From positions 62,001 through 126,000 of the forward strand of contig NZ_JAPFGB010000010.1 in assembly GCF_026241095.1 (NCBI RefSeq): DNA of 64,000 nt, written 5' to 3'. Below, in pieces: positions 8,551 through 18,158 of the stretch. The notes beneath the pieces are model-generated. The model did no database searches, had not been told where the DNA came from, and saw only the letters and a list, made by a program, of their open reading frames with translations. A program made the translations under genes and the position numbers. The stretch's first letter is position 1. Every line of letters begins with the position of its first letter. Source of the stretch: Saccharopolyspora sp. NFXS83. Lineage in GTDB: Bacteria > Actinomycetota > Actinomycetes > Mycobacteriales > Pseudonocardiaceae.

Positions 8551-9339
8551 CTACCGGGACCACGCCGAACGGTCGGCGAGCAGCAGCGAGTTCACCTCCG
8601 CCGCGCGTTCCACGTTGGCGAGGTGCGCGGCGTGGTCGACGACCTCCAACCGGGCGTTGCCGCCGATGCCGTCGGCGATGGCGGCGCCGTGCTCCGGCGG
8701 GGTGGCCGGGTCCTCCGCGCCGGAGATCACCAGCGTCGGCGCGCTGATCGACGACAGCTCCGCGCGCAGGTCCGCGCGCGCGAGGACCTCGCAGCACCGG
8801 GCGTAGGCCTCGTCGTCGGCGCCCGCGATCATCGCCGCGTAGCTCGCGGCCTCCTCCGCGTGGCGCTCCCGGAAGTACGGCGTGAACCACCGCTCGATGG
8901 TCGGCGCCACCAGTTCGTTCGTGCCGTGCTCGCGGGCCGCCCGCGCCCGGTCGAGCTCCGCGTCCCGCCGGTCCAGCCAGGCCGAGGTGCCGCACACGGT
9001 CAGCGCGTCGATCCGCTCCGCGGCGTGCGCGCCGAGCCACAACCCGATCACACCTCCCAGCGAGGCGCCCGCGAACGAGGCCGACGGCACCTCCAGGTGG
9101 TCCAGCAGCGCCAGCACGTCGCCCGCCAGGTCCTCCAGCAGGTACGGCCCCGGCAGCACCGGCGATCCGCCGTGACCGCGCTGGTCGTAGCGCACGACCC
9201 GGTAGTGCTCGGTGAGCGCCGCCAGCTGCGGATCCCACATCGCGGCCGTGCCGCCGAGCGCGTTCGACAGCACGAGCACCGGCGCGTCCCGGCGGCCGTC
9301 CGCCAGCCAGTTCAGGCCCAGTTCCTCCCACGTGGTCAC
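8551..9339 (-). CDS. pcaD: Alpha/beta hydrolase, 3-oxoadipate enol-lactonase (PcaD)-like
   Basis: A 262-residue alpha/beta hydrolase of PcaD size. LVLSNALGGTAAMWDPQL supplies the oxyanion region, RYDQRGHGGS is the strand-4 motif, FAGASLGGVIGLWLG is the nucleophile elbow (Ser in GASLG), LVISGAEDPATPPEHG carries the acid, and VVDHAAHLANVE the catalytic His. These fit enol-lactone hydrolases, which convert 3-oxoadipate enol-lactone to 3-oxoadipate. GTG 9339 has GGAAGGGG five bases upstream; the ATG at 9405 would add an unrelated leader. The neighbouring IclR gene fits PcaR-type control, though no other pca genes lie in the window, so specificity remains a family-level inference. Confidence 0.75.
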   Translation of the reverse strand: MTTWEELGLNWLADGRRDAPVLVLSNALGGTAAMWDPQLAALTEHYRVVRYDQRGHGGSPVLPGPYLLEDLAGDVLALLDHLEVPSASFAGASLGGVIGLWLGAHAAERIDALTVCGTSAWLDRRDAELDRARAAREHGTNELVAPTIERWFTPYFRERHAEEAASYAAMIAGADDEAYARCCEVLARADLRAELSSISAPTLVISGAEDPATPPEHGAAIADGIGGNARLEVVDHAAHLANVERAAEVNSLLLADRSAWSR

Positions 9340-9498
9340 GTGCGCCCCTTCCGCCGTCGCACGGCTCGGGTTCCCCGCCCCGGGCGGATCCACGCCGACG
9401 ATCACTATCCGAGACCGGCCGGTTCACTCCACCGATACCTGTTGATCCTTCAACGTCCCGATTAGCGTGGCCCGCACCGCGAGCGCAGGGGAGGCACG

Positions 9499-9732
9499 AT
9501 GCGGGAAACGGTGTACTGGCTGGTAGGGCCAGGCGCGAAGGTTCGGCACGCAGTGGAGTTCGCGCCCGGCACGTTTCCCGGCGGGCAGCTGCTGCCGACC
9601 GTCTGCCACCGCTGGATCAAGGTGCCGTTCGCCGGTCGCGGCGCGGCCATCGACGCGATCACCGACCGCTGCCACGACTGCACCGACTCGGTCCGCCCCC
9701 ACCAGCCCTGCGAAGTCACCTGGAACGCGTGA
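9499..9732 (+). CDS. Small cysteine-containing hypothetical protein
   Basis: A 77-residue protein with GGGGAGG seven bases before its ATG. The C-terminal half carries four cysteines in TVCHRWIK, DRCHDCTDS and HQPCEV, so a zinc site is possible. There is no signal peptide or membrane helix. Third-position G/C is high (for example CTGCTGCCGACCGTCTGC), supporting coding. It is divergent from the pcaD-like gene and isolated from the tRNA on the right. I do not recognise the family; function unknown. Confidence 0.6.
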   Translation: MRETVYWLVGPGAKVRHAVEFAPGTFPGGQLLPTVCHRWIKVPFAGRGAAIDAITDRCHDCTDSVRPHQPCEVTWNA

Positions 9733-10018
9733 GGCGCCGCGCGGACGGCGTTCTGTCAGCAACGCCACACCACTCCGGTTCGGGCACCGACCTGCGGTGC
9801 ACGAGATCCGGGCGCGGGCTTTCGTCCCAGCCGATGCCGCCGATCGGACCAGCTCGGCGATCGGTGGGATCCCGGGCCGCAGCGCGCCACGCCCGGCCGC
9901 ACCAACTTCGCTCTCCGCGAACCATGACGAGCCCCACCGCGGAGATCGGACATTCGCCCCGAACCGGCATTCCGCCGCCCGAGCGAGCGGGCGAGCAGGG
10001 ATTCTCCCGAACATGACG

Positions 10019-10049
10019 AAGGGCCCCACCGGATTCCGGTGGGGCCCTT
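10019..10049 (-). terminator. Terminator of tRNA-Leu
   Basis: A perfect 15-base inverted repeat (10019-10033 with 10035-10049) starts seven bases after the 3' end of the leftward tRNA-Leu. It is symmetric, with A/T pairs at its base, and could work on both strands. Confidence 0.8.
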
Positions 10050-10055
10050 CGGGAG

Positions 10056-10138
10056 TGGGCGAGGAGGGAGTTGAACCCTCACGTCCTTACGGACACACGG
10101 ACCTGAACCGTGCGCGTCTGCCATTCCGCCACTCGCCC
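10056..10138 (-). tRNA. tRNA-Leu (anticodon CAG)
   Basis: The minus strand folds as an 83-nt class II tRNA. The acceptor GGGCGAG pairs with CTCGCCC, the anticodon loop is TTCAGGT giving CAG, a long variable arm GTCCGTAAGGAC follows, and the T loop is GTTCAACTC. CCA is not encoded. Confidence 0.95.
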
Positions 10139-10358
10139 GTGGCTGATCAAAGCTTATCCTGCCCTGCTTGGACCATCTGCACCGGGGTCCGTTTCACCTG
10201 GCTGGTGTTCCGCGCCCCGTCGTGCTGGCTGAGAAAGATTAGCACCCGCCGACAGGCGTCCCGCGGCGGGGGTGGCACGAGTTGGGAACTGGTCGGTGTC
10301 CCGCCCCGTCGACCCAGATACGATGGGCGCCGGAGTCGTACGCGTGGAGGGGATCGTC

Positions 10359-11666
10359 GTGGGCCTCGTGCAGCGCTTCGAGCGCAAGCTCGAAGGCATG
10401 GTCGGCAATGGCTTCGCGCGTGTGTTCGGCGGGAAGGTGGTTCCGCAAGAGGTCGCGCAGGACTTGCAGCGTGAGGCTGAAGTCCAGCTGCGCGAGCTCG
10501 CGGGGGGCCGGCTACTGGCGTGCAACCACTACGTTGTGCTCCTGAGCCCGTCCGATCACGAACGGCTCACAGGTGATGAGGCTCGGGTGACCGACCTCCT
10601 CACCGACTGCGTTCAGGAGCACCTCACCGAGCAGGGGTGGGACACATATGGTGACGTCGTAGTCTCCCTGGAGCGCTCTGAGACGCTGCACACGGGACAG
10701 TTTCGTATCAAGTCGTCCGTCGACCCCGACATCAACCGACGGACGGCAACACCTCGTACCGCAGGAGACCGACCCATGAGCCAGCCACCGGGCCACTATC
10801 CCCAGGGAGATCCGTACGGCCAGCAGCAAGGGCAGTACGGCTACGACCAGGGCTACGGCCAAGGCCAGTACGGGCAGGACCCCAACTACGGCTACGGCCA
10901 GCAGCCCGGTTACGACCAGGGCTACGGCCAGCAGCAGCCGGGCTACGGCCAGCAGCCGCCGCAGCCCGGTTACGACCAGGGCTACGGCCAGCAGCAGCCG
11001 GGCTACGGCCAGCAGCCGGGCTACGACCAGGGTTACGGCCAGCCGCCGCAGCCGGGTTACGACCAGGGCTACGGCCAGCAGCCGCCGCAGCCGGGTTACG
11101 GCCAGCCGCAGCAGCCCGGTGGGGGCTACCCGCCGAGCACGCCCGGCGGCTTCCCGCAGCAGCCCGGCTACGACCAGGGCTACGGCCAGCCGCAGGGCTA
11201 CGACCCCGGTTACGGCCAGCAGCCCGGTTACGACCAGGGCCAGGGCTATGGCCAGCAGCAGCCCGGTTTCGACCAGGGCTATGCTCAGCCGCCGCAGCCG
11301 GGATTCGATCAGGGCTTCGGTCAGCCCGGTGGGGCCTACCCGCCGAGCGCTCCGGGCGGATATCCGGACGCGCGCCAGCAGACGGCGATGCTCCAGCTCG
11401 ACGACGGGTCCAACCGGTCGTACACGCTGCAGCACGGTTCGAACGTGATCGGTCGCGGTCAGGAAGGCCAGTTCCGGCTTCCCGACACCGGTGTGTCCCG
11501 CAAGCACATCGAGATCACCTGGGACGGCATGTCGGCGATGCTGGCGGATCTCGGTTCGACGAACGGCACCACGGTCAACGGCACTCCGGTGCAGACTTGG
11601 CAGCTGGCGGATGGCGACGTGATCCGTGTCGGCCATTCGTCGTTGGTGTTCCGCAGCCAGGGCTGA
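10359..11666 (+). CDS. fhaA: FhaA: FHA-domain protein with DUF3662 N-terminus and Gln/Gly/Tyr/Pro-rich linker
   Basis: A 435-residue phosphothreonine reader. Residues 1-120 are the DUF3662 domain ([37 protein letters not shown]). Residues about 150-345 are a low-complexity linker built on [11 protein letters not shown] units. The C-terminal FHA domain has [20 protein letters not shown] and [10 protein letters not shown]. In mycobacteria FhaA binds the phosphorylated pseudokinase linked to MurJ and helps control peptidoglycan precursor supply. GTG 10359 has GGAGGGG six bases upstream, and the resulting N-terminus matches the family. It leads the seven-gene fhaA-pknB operon. Confidence 0.95.
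   Translation: MGLVQRFERKLEGMVGNGFARVFGGKVVPQEVAQDLQREAEVQLRELAGGRLLACNHYVVLLSPSDHERLTGDEARVTDLLTDCVQEHLTEQGWDTYGDVVVSLERSETLHTGQFRIKSSVDPDINRRTATPRTAGDRPMSQPPGHYPQGDPYGQQQGQYGYDQGYGQGQYGQDPNYGYGQQPGYDQGYGQQQPGYGQQPPQPGYDQGYGQQQPGYGQQPGYDQGYGQPPQPGYDQGYGQQPPQPGYGQPQQPGGGYPPSTPGGFPQQPGYDQGYGQPQGYDPGYGQQPGYDQGQGYGQQQPGFDQGYAQPPQPGFDQGFGQPGGAYPPSAPGGYPDARQQTAMLQLDDGSNRSYTLQHGSNVIGRGQEGQFRLPDTGVSRKHIEITWDGMSAMLADLGSTNGTTVNGTPVQTWQLADGDVIRVGHSSLVFRSQG
10790..11340 (+). repeat. In-frame tandem repeat encoding GYGQ(Q)PGYDQ units in fhaA
   Basis: Degenerate 15-30 base units (gctacggccagcagc, ccgggttacgaccagg) repeat about twenty times. They stay in the fhaA frame and differ mainly at third positions and in unit number, so selection at the protein level is likely. 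The tract is prone to length changes and assembly error. Confidence 0.85.
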
Positions 11667-11705
11667 GCCCCGGCTCACAAGACGGAGTAGGAGCGTTCAC
11701 AACAA

Positions 11706-12170
11706 GTGCCAGAGCTGGTGATTCAGCTGACCAGAGCAGGGTTTCTCGCCCTGCTCTGGTTGTTCGTGCTGGCCGCGCTTCGCGTGGTTCGTTCCGATCT
11801 GTATTCCGCCTCCGGCATGCGGGTGTCGATGCCGGGGGCGGGCAAGACGTCGAGCAAGCAGGCCCGCGGCAAGAGCAAGGCGCCACGCCAGATGGTCGTG
11901 ACGCACGGTCCGCTCGCGGGCACCCGCATCTCGCTCGAAGGTCGGCCGATCATGATCGGCCGAGCCGACGACTCCACGTTGGTGCTGGACGACGACTTCG
12001 CGTCGACCCGGCACGCACGGTTGTCGCTCCGCGGCACCGACTGGTACGTGGAGGATCTAGGCTCCACTAACGGCACATACCTCGATCGGGCGAAGGTCAC
12101 GGGAGCCACCAAGGTCCCGCTCGGCGTTCCGATCAAAATCGGCAAGACGGTGATCGAGCTGCGCTCATGA
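11706..12170 (+). CDS. fhaB: FhaB (FipA-type): membrane-anchored FHA protein
   Basis: A 154-residue protein with one N-terminal membrane helix (LTRAGFLALLWLFVLAALRVV, residues about 8-28) and a cytoplasmic FHA domain: IMIGRADDSTLVLDDDFASTRHA contains the GR...SxxH phosphothreonine site and [13 protein letters not shown] the second loop. In mycobacteria the orthologue links kinase signalling to the divisome. It starts at GTG 11706, 39 bases after fhaA, and its stop overlaps the pstP start (ATGA), indicating translational coupling. Confidence 0.93.
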   Translation: MPELVIQLTRAGFLALLWLFVLAALRVVRSDLYSASGMRVSMPGAGKTSSKQARGKSKAPRQMVVTHGPLAGTRISLEGRPIMIGRADDSTLVLDDDFASTRHARLSLRGTDWYVEDLGSTNGTYLDRAKVTGATKVPLGVPIKIGKTVIELRS

Positions 12171-13600
12171 CCCTCGTCCTTCACTACGCTGCCCGCAGCG
12201 ACCGCGGCCTGGTGCGCTCGAACAACCAGGACTCGGTCTACGCCGGCCCACGACTTCTCGCCCTCGCGGACGGCATGGGAGGCCATGCCGCCGGTGAGGT
12301 CGCCAGCAAGGTCGTCATCGCGGCCCTAGCGCCGCTCGACGACGACGAACCCGGCGACGACCTGCTCGGGCACCTGCGGCAAGCAGTGCTGTCCGGAAAC
12401 GGCGCGATCTCCGAGCTCGTATCCCAGGACCCAGACCTCGACGGTATGGGCACGACGCTGACCGCGGTCTTGTTCGCGGGCAGCAAGCTGGGGCTGGTGC
12501 ACATCGGTGACTCACGTGCCTACATGGTGCGCGACGGCGAGCTTTCCCAGATAACCCACGACGACACCTTCGTCCAATCGCTGATCGACGAAGGTCGGAT
12601 CACCGAGGAGGAGGCCGCCAACCATCCGCAGCGCTCCCTGCTGCTGAAGGCGTTGACCGGCCATGAGGTCGAGCCCAGCCTCGCGGTTCGCGAGGCGCGG
12701 GCGGGCGACCGCTACCTGCTCTGCTCCGACGGCCTGACGGGCCCGGTCAGCGAGGAGACGATGGCCGACGCGCTGCGGATCCCCGATCCGCAGGCCTGCG
12801 CCGACCGCATGATCGAGATGGCGTTGCGCGGCGGTGGGCCGGACAACGTCACCGTGATCATCGCGGACGTCGTGGACGTCGAATTCGGCGAGGACGCCCC
12901 GATCGTCGGGGGCGCCGCGGGAAACGGAGAGGAGGACCCGCAGCCCGACTCTTCGGCGGCCCGCGCGAGCGCGGCCACCATGCCGAAGCCTCAGCAGCAG
13001 CGGTACGACACAGCCCCCCCTCCTGACCGGGGCACGCACCGGCGAGGCTGGCTGCGTGCACTCTTCGTCCTAGCCGGTGTGCTCATCGTGCTCGTGGGAG
13101 CGGGCTTGGTGGGCCGCTGGTGGCTGCTCCAGCAGTACTACATCGGGGTCAACGACGCCGATGACGTCGTGATCTTCCAAGGCCTCCAGGGCAGCGTCGT
13201 CGGTGTGTCGCTGCGCTGGCAGGTCGAGGACTCCTGCCCGCAGGGATCCGCACCGGACTGCCAGCCGATCGGCATCAACGATCTGCAGGAAGCCCGGCGG
13301 ACCGACGTGCGCAGCGGCATCACCGACGTCGACGGGCTGGACTCCGCGCGCGACGCGATGCGGCGGCTGCGGATGACCGCGCTGCTGCCGCAGTGCGAAG
13401 AGCCGGAGCCGACTCCGCCGGCGAACACTCCCCCGCACGAGCAGAACCCGCCGGCGAACACGCCGCCGGAGTCGCTGCCGCCGGGGCAGACCTCGGTGCC
13501 GGGTGAACCGCCCGCGCCGGGCGCTCCGCCGTCGCCGACCGACACTCCGCTGGCGTCGGCGGAACAGACACCCGGTGTCACTTGCCGGACGGTGAGCTGA
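12167..13600 (+). CDS. pstP: PstP: PP2C-family Ser/Thr protein phosphatase
   Basis: A 477-residue membrane phosphatase that reverses PknA and PknB phosphorylation. The PP2C domain (1-235) shows SDRGLVRSNNQDSVY, LADGMGGHAAGEVAS, HIGDSRAYMVRDGELSQIT, LLCSDGLTGPVS and GGGPDNVTVI, including the metal-binding aspartates. A membrane helix (WLRALFVLAGVLIVLVGAGL) follows near residue 285, then an extracytoplasmic domain ending in about 80 residues rich in Pro and Thr. It overlaps fhaB by 4 nt and its stop shares one base with the rodA start. Confidence 0.96.
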   Translation: MTLVLHYAARSDRGLVRSNNQDSVYAGPRLLALADGMGGHAAGEVASKVVIAALAPLDDDEPGDDLLGHLRQAVLSGNGAISELVSQDPDLDGMGTTLTAVLFAGSKLGLVHIGDSRAYMVRDGELSQITHDDTFVQSLIDEGRITEEEAANHPQRSLLLKALTGHEVEPSLAVREARAGDRYLLCSDGLTGPVSEETMADALRIPDPQACADRMIEMALRGGGPDNVTVIIADVVDVEFGEDAPIVGGAAGNGEEDPQPDSSAARASAATMPKPQQQRYDTAPPPDRGTHRRGWLRALFVLAGVLIVLVGAGLVGRWWLLQQYYIGVNDADDVVIFQGLQGSVVGVSLRWQVEDSCPQGSAPDCQPIGINDLQEARRTDVRSGITDVDGLDSARDAMRRLRMTALLPQCEEPEPTPPANTPPHEQNPPANTPPESLPPGQTSVPGEPPAPGAPPSPTDTPLASAEQTPGVTCRTVS

Positions 13601-15006
13601 TGTCGCTGCCGGGTACCTCCGAAGGCACCGGTTCGAGCGCCGTCCCGCAGGTGAACACCCGCCGGGGAACCGAACTGGTGCTGCTGGTGATCTCCGCCGT
13701 GATCGTGACCTTCGCGATCATGCTGGTGGAGATCAGCCAGGAGAACACGATCACGCGCCAGCTGTTCTACTACGGCGCGGCCTACTTGGCGCTGTTCGGC
13801 GCGGCGCACTTCGCGGTGCGCAAGTGGGCTCCGTACGCGGACCCGTTGATCCTGCCCCTGGTGGCGCTGCTCAACGGGCTCGGGCTGGTGATGATCCACC
13901 GGATCGACATCGCCAAGGACACCGAGTACGCCGTGCGGCAGATCGCGTGGCTGGCGCTGAGCCTGGTGCTGTTCACGCTGGTCCTGGCGTTCATCAAGGA
14001 CCACCGGACGCTGGCGAAGTACAGCTTCACCTGCGGGTTCGTCGGGCTGGTGCTGCTCGCGCTGCCCGGTCTGCTCCCGAGCGCGATCTCCGAGGTCAAC
14101 GGCGCGAAGCTGTGGATCAAGTTCGGGCCGTTGGGGCAGGTGCAGCCCAGCGAGTTCGCCAAGATCCTCCTGATGATCTTCTTCGCCTCGTTCCTGGTGT
14201 CCAAGCGCGAGCTGTTCACCACCGCGGGCCGCAAGTTCCTCAACGTGGAGCTGCCGCGACCGCGGGACCTGATGCCGATGCTGGTGGCCTGGGTCGCCGC
14301 GATCGGCATCGGCGTGCTGGAGAAGGACCTGGGCACGTCGCTGCTGTTCTTCGGCATCGTGCTGGTGATGCTCTACATCGCCACCGAGCGCGCGATCTGG
14401 GTGGTGCTCGGGCTGTCCCTGTTCGCGCTGGGCGCCTTCCTGGCGTTCCAGACCGTCACCCGCGTGCAGTCGCGGGTGAACGTGTGGCTGGACCCGCTGC
14501 ACCACGAGGACGGCTACCAGCTCAAGCAGGCACTGTACGGGCTGGGCAGCGGCGGGATCGGCGGATCCGGCCTGGGCAACGGCAGCCCCGAGACGGTGCC
14601 GTTCTCCAACAGCGACTTCATCATCACTTCGATGGGTGAAGAGCTCGGGCTGATCGGCCTGATCGCGATCTTCATGATGTACCTGCTGCTGATGATGCGC
14701 GGCCTGCGCAGCGCGCTCGCGGTGCGGGACTCCTTCGGCAAGCTGTTCGGCGGCGGGCTGTCGTTCACCATCGCGCTGCAGCTGTTCGTGGTCGCGGGCG
14801 GTGTCACCGGCCTGATCCCGCTGACGGGTCTGACCGCGCCGTTCCTCGCCTACGGCGGTTCGTCGCTGCTGGCCAACTACATCCTGATCGCGATGCTGCT
14901 GCGCATCTCCGACGCGGCCCGCAGGCCGCAGACGCCGGCGAAGCCGAAACCGCAGCAGGCCCCGATCGCCGAAGCACACACCGAATTGGTGGAACGTCCC
15001 CGATGA
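13600..15006 (+). CDS. rodA: RodA/FtsW-family SEDS peptidoglycan glycosyltransferase
   Basis: A 468-residue polytopic protein with about ten membrane helices. Signature segments include WIKFGPLGQVQPSEFAKI, the lytic WLDPLHHEDGYQLKQALYGL loop (the SEDS extracellular region), GSPETVPFSNSDFIITSMGEELGL and a C-terminal PLTGLTAPFLAYGGSSLLAN. SEDS proteins polymerise lipid II with a partner class B PBP; here pbpA follows with an ATGA overlap, so they probably form the pair. The start at 13600 (TGATG overlap with pstP) is preferred over 13582, which lacks a ribosome site. Confidence 0.95.
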   Translation: MSLPGTSEGTGSSAVPQVNTRRGTELVLLVISAVIVTFAIMLVEISQENTITRQLFYYGAAYLALFGAAHFAVRKWAPYADPLILPLVALLNGLGLVMIHRIDIAKDTEYAVRQIAWLALSLVLFTLVLAFIKDHRTLAKYSFTCGFVGLVLLALPGLLPSAISEVNGAKLWIKFGPLGQVQPSEFAKILLMIFFASFLVSKRELFTTAGRKFLNVELPRPRDLMPMLVAWVAAIGIGVLEKDLGTSLLFFGIVLVMLYIATERAIWVVLGLSLFALGAFLAFQTVTRVQSRVNVWLDPLHHEDGYQLKQALYGLGSGGIGGSGLGNGSPETVPFSNSDFIITSMGEELGLIGLIAIFMMYLLLMMRGLRSALAVRDSFGKLFGGGLSFTIALQLFVVAGGVTGLIPLTGLTAPFLAYGGSSLLANYILIAMLLRISDAARRPQTPAKPKPQQAPIAEAHTELVERPR

Positions 15007-16454
15007 ACAAGCCGCTACGACGAGTCGCCCTGGCCATGATGGCCATGGTGCTGTTGCTGATGGCCAACGTGACCTACGTGCAGGTCATCCAGGCGGATGA
15101 CCTGCGCAACGGTCCCGGCAACGGCCGCACGCAGCGCGCCGAGTACGCCAAGCAGCGCGGTCAGATCATCGCGGGCGGGCAGTCGCTGGCGAACTCGGTG
15201 GAGACCGGCGACGAGCTGAAGTTCCAGCGGACCTACCCGAACGGGCCGCTGTACGCGCCGGTCACCGGGTTCGACTCGCCGACCTACGGCTCCAACGGCG
15301 TCGAGCGGGCGATGGACACCATCCTCAACGGCTCCGACGACAGCCTCGCCTTCAACCGGCTCTCGGACATGATCACCGGCCGGGCACCGACGGGCGGCGA
15401 CGTGGAGCTGACGATCAACCCGGCCATGCAGAAGGTCGCCTACGACGAGCTGACCGCGAAGGGCTTCCAGGGGTCCGTGGTGGCCCTGAACCCGAAGACC
15501 GGCGAGATCTTGAGCATGGTCAACTCGCCTTCGTACGACCCGAACCCGCTGGCCTCGCACGACAACAACGCCGCCGCCGAGAGCTGGCAGCAGATGGAGA
15601 ACGCCGAGGGTTCGCCGATGAGCAACCGCGCGGTCTCCGAGATCTACCCGCCCGGCTCGACCTTCAAGCTGATCACCACGGCCGCCGCGCTCGACAGCGG
15701 TTACCAGCCGAACAGCCAGGTCACCGACGCGGCCTCGATCACGCTGCCGAACACCAACACGCCGCTGCCGAACTACGGCGGCAAGACCTGCAAGGGCAGC
15801 ACCCTCACCGAGGCGCTGGCGCACTCCTGCAACACCGCCTTCGCCGAGATCGCGGGCAAGGTCGGCGCGGACAAGATGCGCGAGACGGCGGCGAAGTTCG
15901 GCTTCAGCACCGACCTGCAGATCCCGATGACGGTCGCCAAGTCGGACCTCGGCCCGATGTCCGACCAGGCCTCGCTGTACCAGAGCGGCATCGGTCAGCG
16001 CGACGTCCGCGTCACCCCGATGCAGAACGCGATGATGGCCGCCGCGATCGCCAACGACGGCAAGCTGATGAAGCCGCAGCTGGTCAAGAGCACGCGGGCC
16101 CCCGACATGGAGGTCATCGACGAGCTCAAGCCGGAGGAGATGAGCCAGGCCGTCTCCGCGAACGCGGCCAACCAGATCCGCGAGATGATGTTGAAGTCGG
16201 AGCAGAACACCAAGGGCTCCGGCAAGATCTCCGGGATCGACATCGCCTCCAAGACCGGTACCGCCCAGCACGGCGACGAAGCCGACAAGCCGCACGGCTG
16301 GTACGTGGCGTTCGCGCCCGCCGAGGACCCGAAGATCGCGGTCGCGGTGATCGTCGAGAACGGTGGCGACGAGGGCGCGGAGGCCACCGGCGGCTCCATC
16401 TCGGCCCCCATCGGCCGCGAGGTCATCCGGGCGGGTCTCCAGGGAGGTGGCTGA
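15003..16454 (+). CDS. pbpA: PbpA: class B penicillin-binding protein (transpeptidase)
   Basis: A 483-residue protein with an N-terminal membrane anchor (ALAMMAMVLLLMANVTYVQV, residues 9-28). The transpeptidase domain carries all three active-site motifs: STFK (serine 219, lysine 222), SCN (275-277) and KTGT (417-420). It cross-links peptidoglycan and is a target of beta-lactams. In mycobacteria PbpA is controlled by PknB. It overlaps rodA by 4 nt and ends three bases before pknA. Confidence 0.96.
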   Translation: MNKPLRRVALAMMAMVLLLMANVTYVQVIQADDLRNGPGNGRTQRAEYAKQRGQIIAGGQSLANSVETGDELKFQRTYPNGPLYAPVTGFDSPTYGSNGVERAMDTILNGSDDSLAFNRLSDMITGRAPTGGDVELTINPAMQKVAYDELTAKGFQGSVVALNPKTGEILSMVNSPSYDPNPLASHDNNAAAESWQQMENAEGSPMSNRAVSEIYPPGSTFKLITTAAALDSGYQPNSQVTDAASITLPNTNTPLPNYGGKTCKGSTLTEALAHSCNTAFAEIAGKVGADKMRETAAKFGFSTDLQIPMTVAKSDLGPMSDQASLYQSGIGQRDVRVTPMQNAMMAAAIANDGKLMKPQLVKSTRAPDMEVIDELKPEEMSQAVSANAANQIREMMLKSEQNTKGSGKISGIDIASKTGTAQHGDEADKPHGWYVAFAPAEDPKIAVAVIVENGGDEGAEATGGSISAPIGREVIRAGLQGGG

Positions 16455-16457
16455 TCC

Positions 16458-18158
16458 GTGCTGACCTCCGGCCAGTTGCTCGCCGACCGGTACCGGCTGG
16501 GTCGGCGCATCGCCGTGGGCGGAATGGGCGAGGTGTGGGAGGCCGTCGACGTCCGGCTGGACCGGACGGTCGCGGTGAAGGTGCTCAAGCCGGAACTGTG
16601 CGGTGACGCGGAGTTCCTGCACCGCTTCCGCACCGAGGCCCGCACCACCGCCTCGCTGAACCACCCCGGAATCGCCGCCGTGCACGACTACGGCGAAACC
16701 GCGGCCATCCCGGACGGACCCGAGGACACGGCCTACCTGGTCATGGAACTGGTCGAGGGCGAGCCGCTGGCGGCGGTGCTGGCCCGCGAGGGCCGGATCG
16801 CCGTCGAGCACACCCTGGACATGTTGGAGCAGGCGGGCAACGCGCTGCAGGCCGCGCACGAGCGCGGCCTGGTGCACCGCGACGTCAAACCCGGCAACAT
16901 CCTGATCACCCCGACCGGGACGGTGAAGCTCACCGACTTCGGCATCGCCAAGGCGGCGGACGCGGCACCCGTGACCCGCTCCGGCATGGTGATGGGCACC
17001 GCGCACTACATCGCGCCGGAACAGGCGCTGGGCAGCGAAGCGAGCCCGTCCAGCGACGTGTACTCACTGGCCGTGGTCGGTTACGAATGTCTCAAGGGGC
17101 ATCGTCCGTTCCTGTCCGACAACGCGGTTACCGTCGCGATGATGCACATCCGCGAAGTGGCCCCGCCCCTTCCGCCGGACGTGCCGCCGGGCGCTCGCGC
17201 ACTGGTCGAGGCGACGCTCGTGAAGGACCCGCGCAGGCGCTACGGGACCGGCGGCGAGTTCGCGAAGGCGGTCGCCGCGGTCCGCGCGGGGTTACCGCTG
17301 CCGACACCGGCGACGATGGTGGTACATCAGCAACCGGCACCGAGGAATGTGGGGGCACCCGCGGGCGGCGTGCCCCCGTTGCATGTCGGGCCGCCGTCCC
17401 CGCCGCCGCAGCAGCCTCCGCAGGCGGGGCCGATGGGCAACACCTACCCGCCGGGAGTGATCCCGCCGCAAGGCCGGATGCCGCAGCAGCACCCGCACCA
17501 GTCGGGACCGCCCACCTCGGGCATCCCGGTTCCCGCGCCGTACCCGGCCGCGCCGGCGGGGCGGCCCCGGGTCTGGCTGTGGGTCGTGCTCGCGCTGGTG
17601 GGCCTGGTGCTGCTCGTGCTGCTCGGGGTCGGCGCGTGGGCCTTGTCGCCCGCGCCCGGGCCGGGTGCCGCGGGGTTGGCGCTGCTCGGTCTCGGCTTCC
17701 CGGGGTGGCGGCGGCTCCCGCTGCTCGGCGGACGGCGCCCGGGCGATGCGCCGACGGGAGTACCGGCAGACGCCGCAACCGGTTCTGCGACTATGGGAGT
17801 CACTCGCGTGGACCTGTGGCGGTGCGCCGGGAAGCTGACGCTTCTGGATTCTTCGGAACAGATCCGACAGACTGCGCTACGGCAATTCGGTCAGGATTGC
17901 GCGCGCCACGACGGCGCGGCGTTCCGACGGTCGCGACGGCATCGGCCCACGCACTGCCGGGGCTCTGGTCCCGGTAGCGCGTGGATCGGTGCCGAGACGC
18001 GTGTCGTGGCGGCAGGATCCGGGACCGGCGGTTCCGGTGCACCGGAACCAGGAACACACCACGCAGGTCGTCGCCACCGCACGGCGGCGATCGGCAGCAC
18101 ACTGCGGGTCGGCATGATGGGACGATCATTGACGAGGATCGGGACGACGCATCGATGA
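16458..18158 (+). CDS. pknA: PknA: transmembrane Ser/Thr protein kinase with an atypical C-terminal tail
   Basis: A 566-residue kinase. The catalytic domain has the glycine loop VGGMGEV (20-26), Lys41, HRDVKPGN (140-147), DFG (160-162) and [11 protein letters not shown] in the activation segment. A Pro/Gln-rich linker leads to a membrane helix at 371-396. Relatives usually end soon after this helix; here the frame continues about 170 residues. From about 17757 (residue 434) third-position GC drops and no domain is recognisable. The stop nevertheless overlaps the pknB start as ATGA, the coupling seen elsewhere in the operon. Kinase assignment is firm; the tail after residue 430 may be a frameshifted or non-functional extension. 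Confidence 0.9.
   Translation: MLTSGQLLADRYRLGRRIAVGGMGEVWEAVDVRLDRTVAVKVLKPELCGDAEFLHRFRTEARTTASLNHPGIAAVHDYGETAAIPDGPEDTAYLVMELVEGEPLAAVLAREGRIAVEHTLDMLEQAGNALQAAHERGLVHRDVKPGNILITPTGTVKLTDFGIAKAADAAPVTRSGMVMGTAHYIAPEQALGSEASPSSDVYSLAVVGYECLKGHRPFLSDNAVTVAMMHIREVAPPLPPDVPPGARALVEATLVKDPRRRYGTGGEFAKAVAAVRAGLPLPTPATMVVHQQPAPRNVGAPAGGVPPLHVGPPSPPPQQPPQAGPMGNTYPPGVIPPQGRMPQQHPHQSGPPTSGIPVPAPYPAAPAGRPRVWLWVVLALVGLVLLVLLGVGAWALSPAPGPGAAGLALLGLGFPGWRRLPLLGGRRPGDAPTGVPADAATGSATMGVTRVDLWRCAGKLTLLDSSEQIRQTALRQFGQDCARHDGAAFRRSRRHRPTHCRGSGPGSAWIGAETRVVAAGSGTGGSGAPEPGTHHAGRRHRTAAIGSTLRVGMMGRSLTRIGTTHR

Noticed and set aside
10790-11340. Regular repeats that could suggest a CRISPR array
   Set aside because: Units are degenerate, lack unique spacers and stay in the fhaA reading frame.
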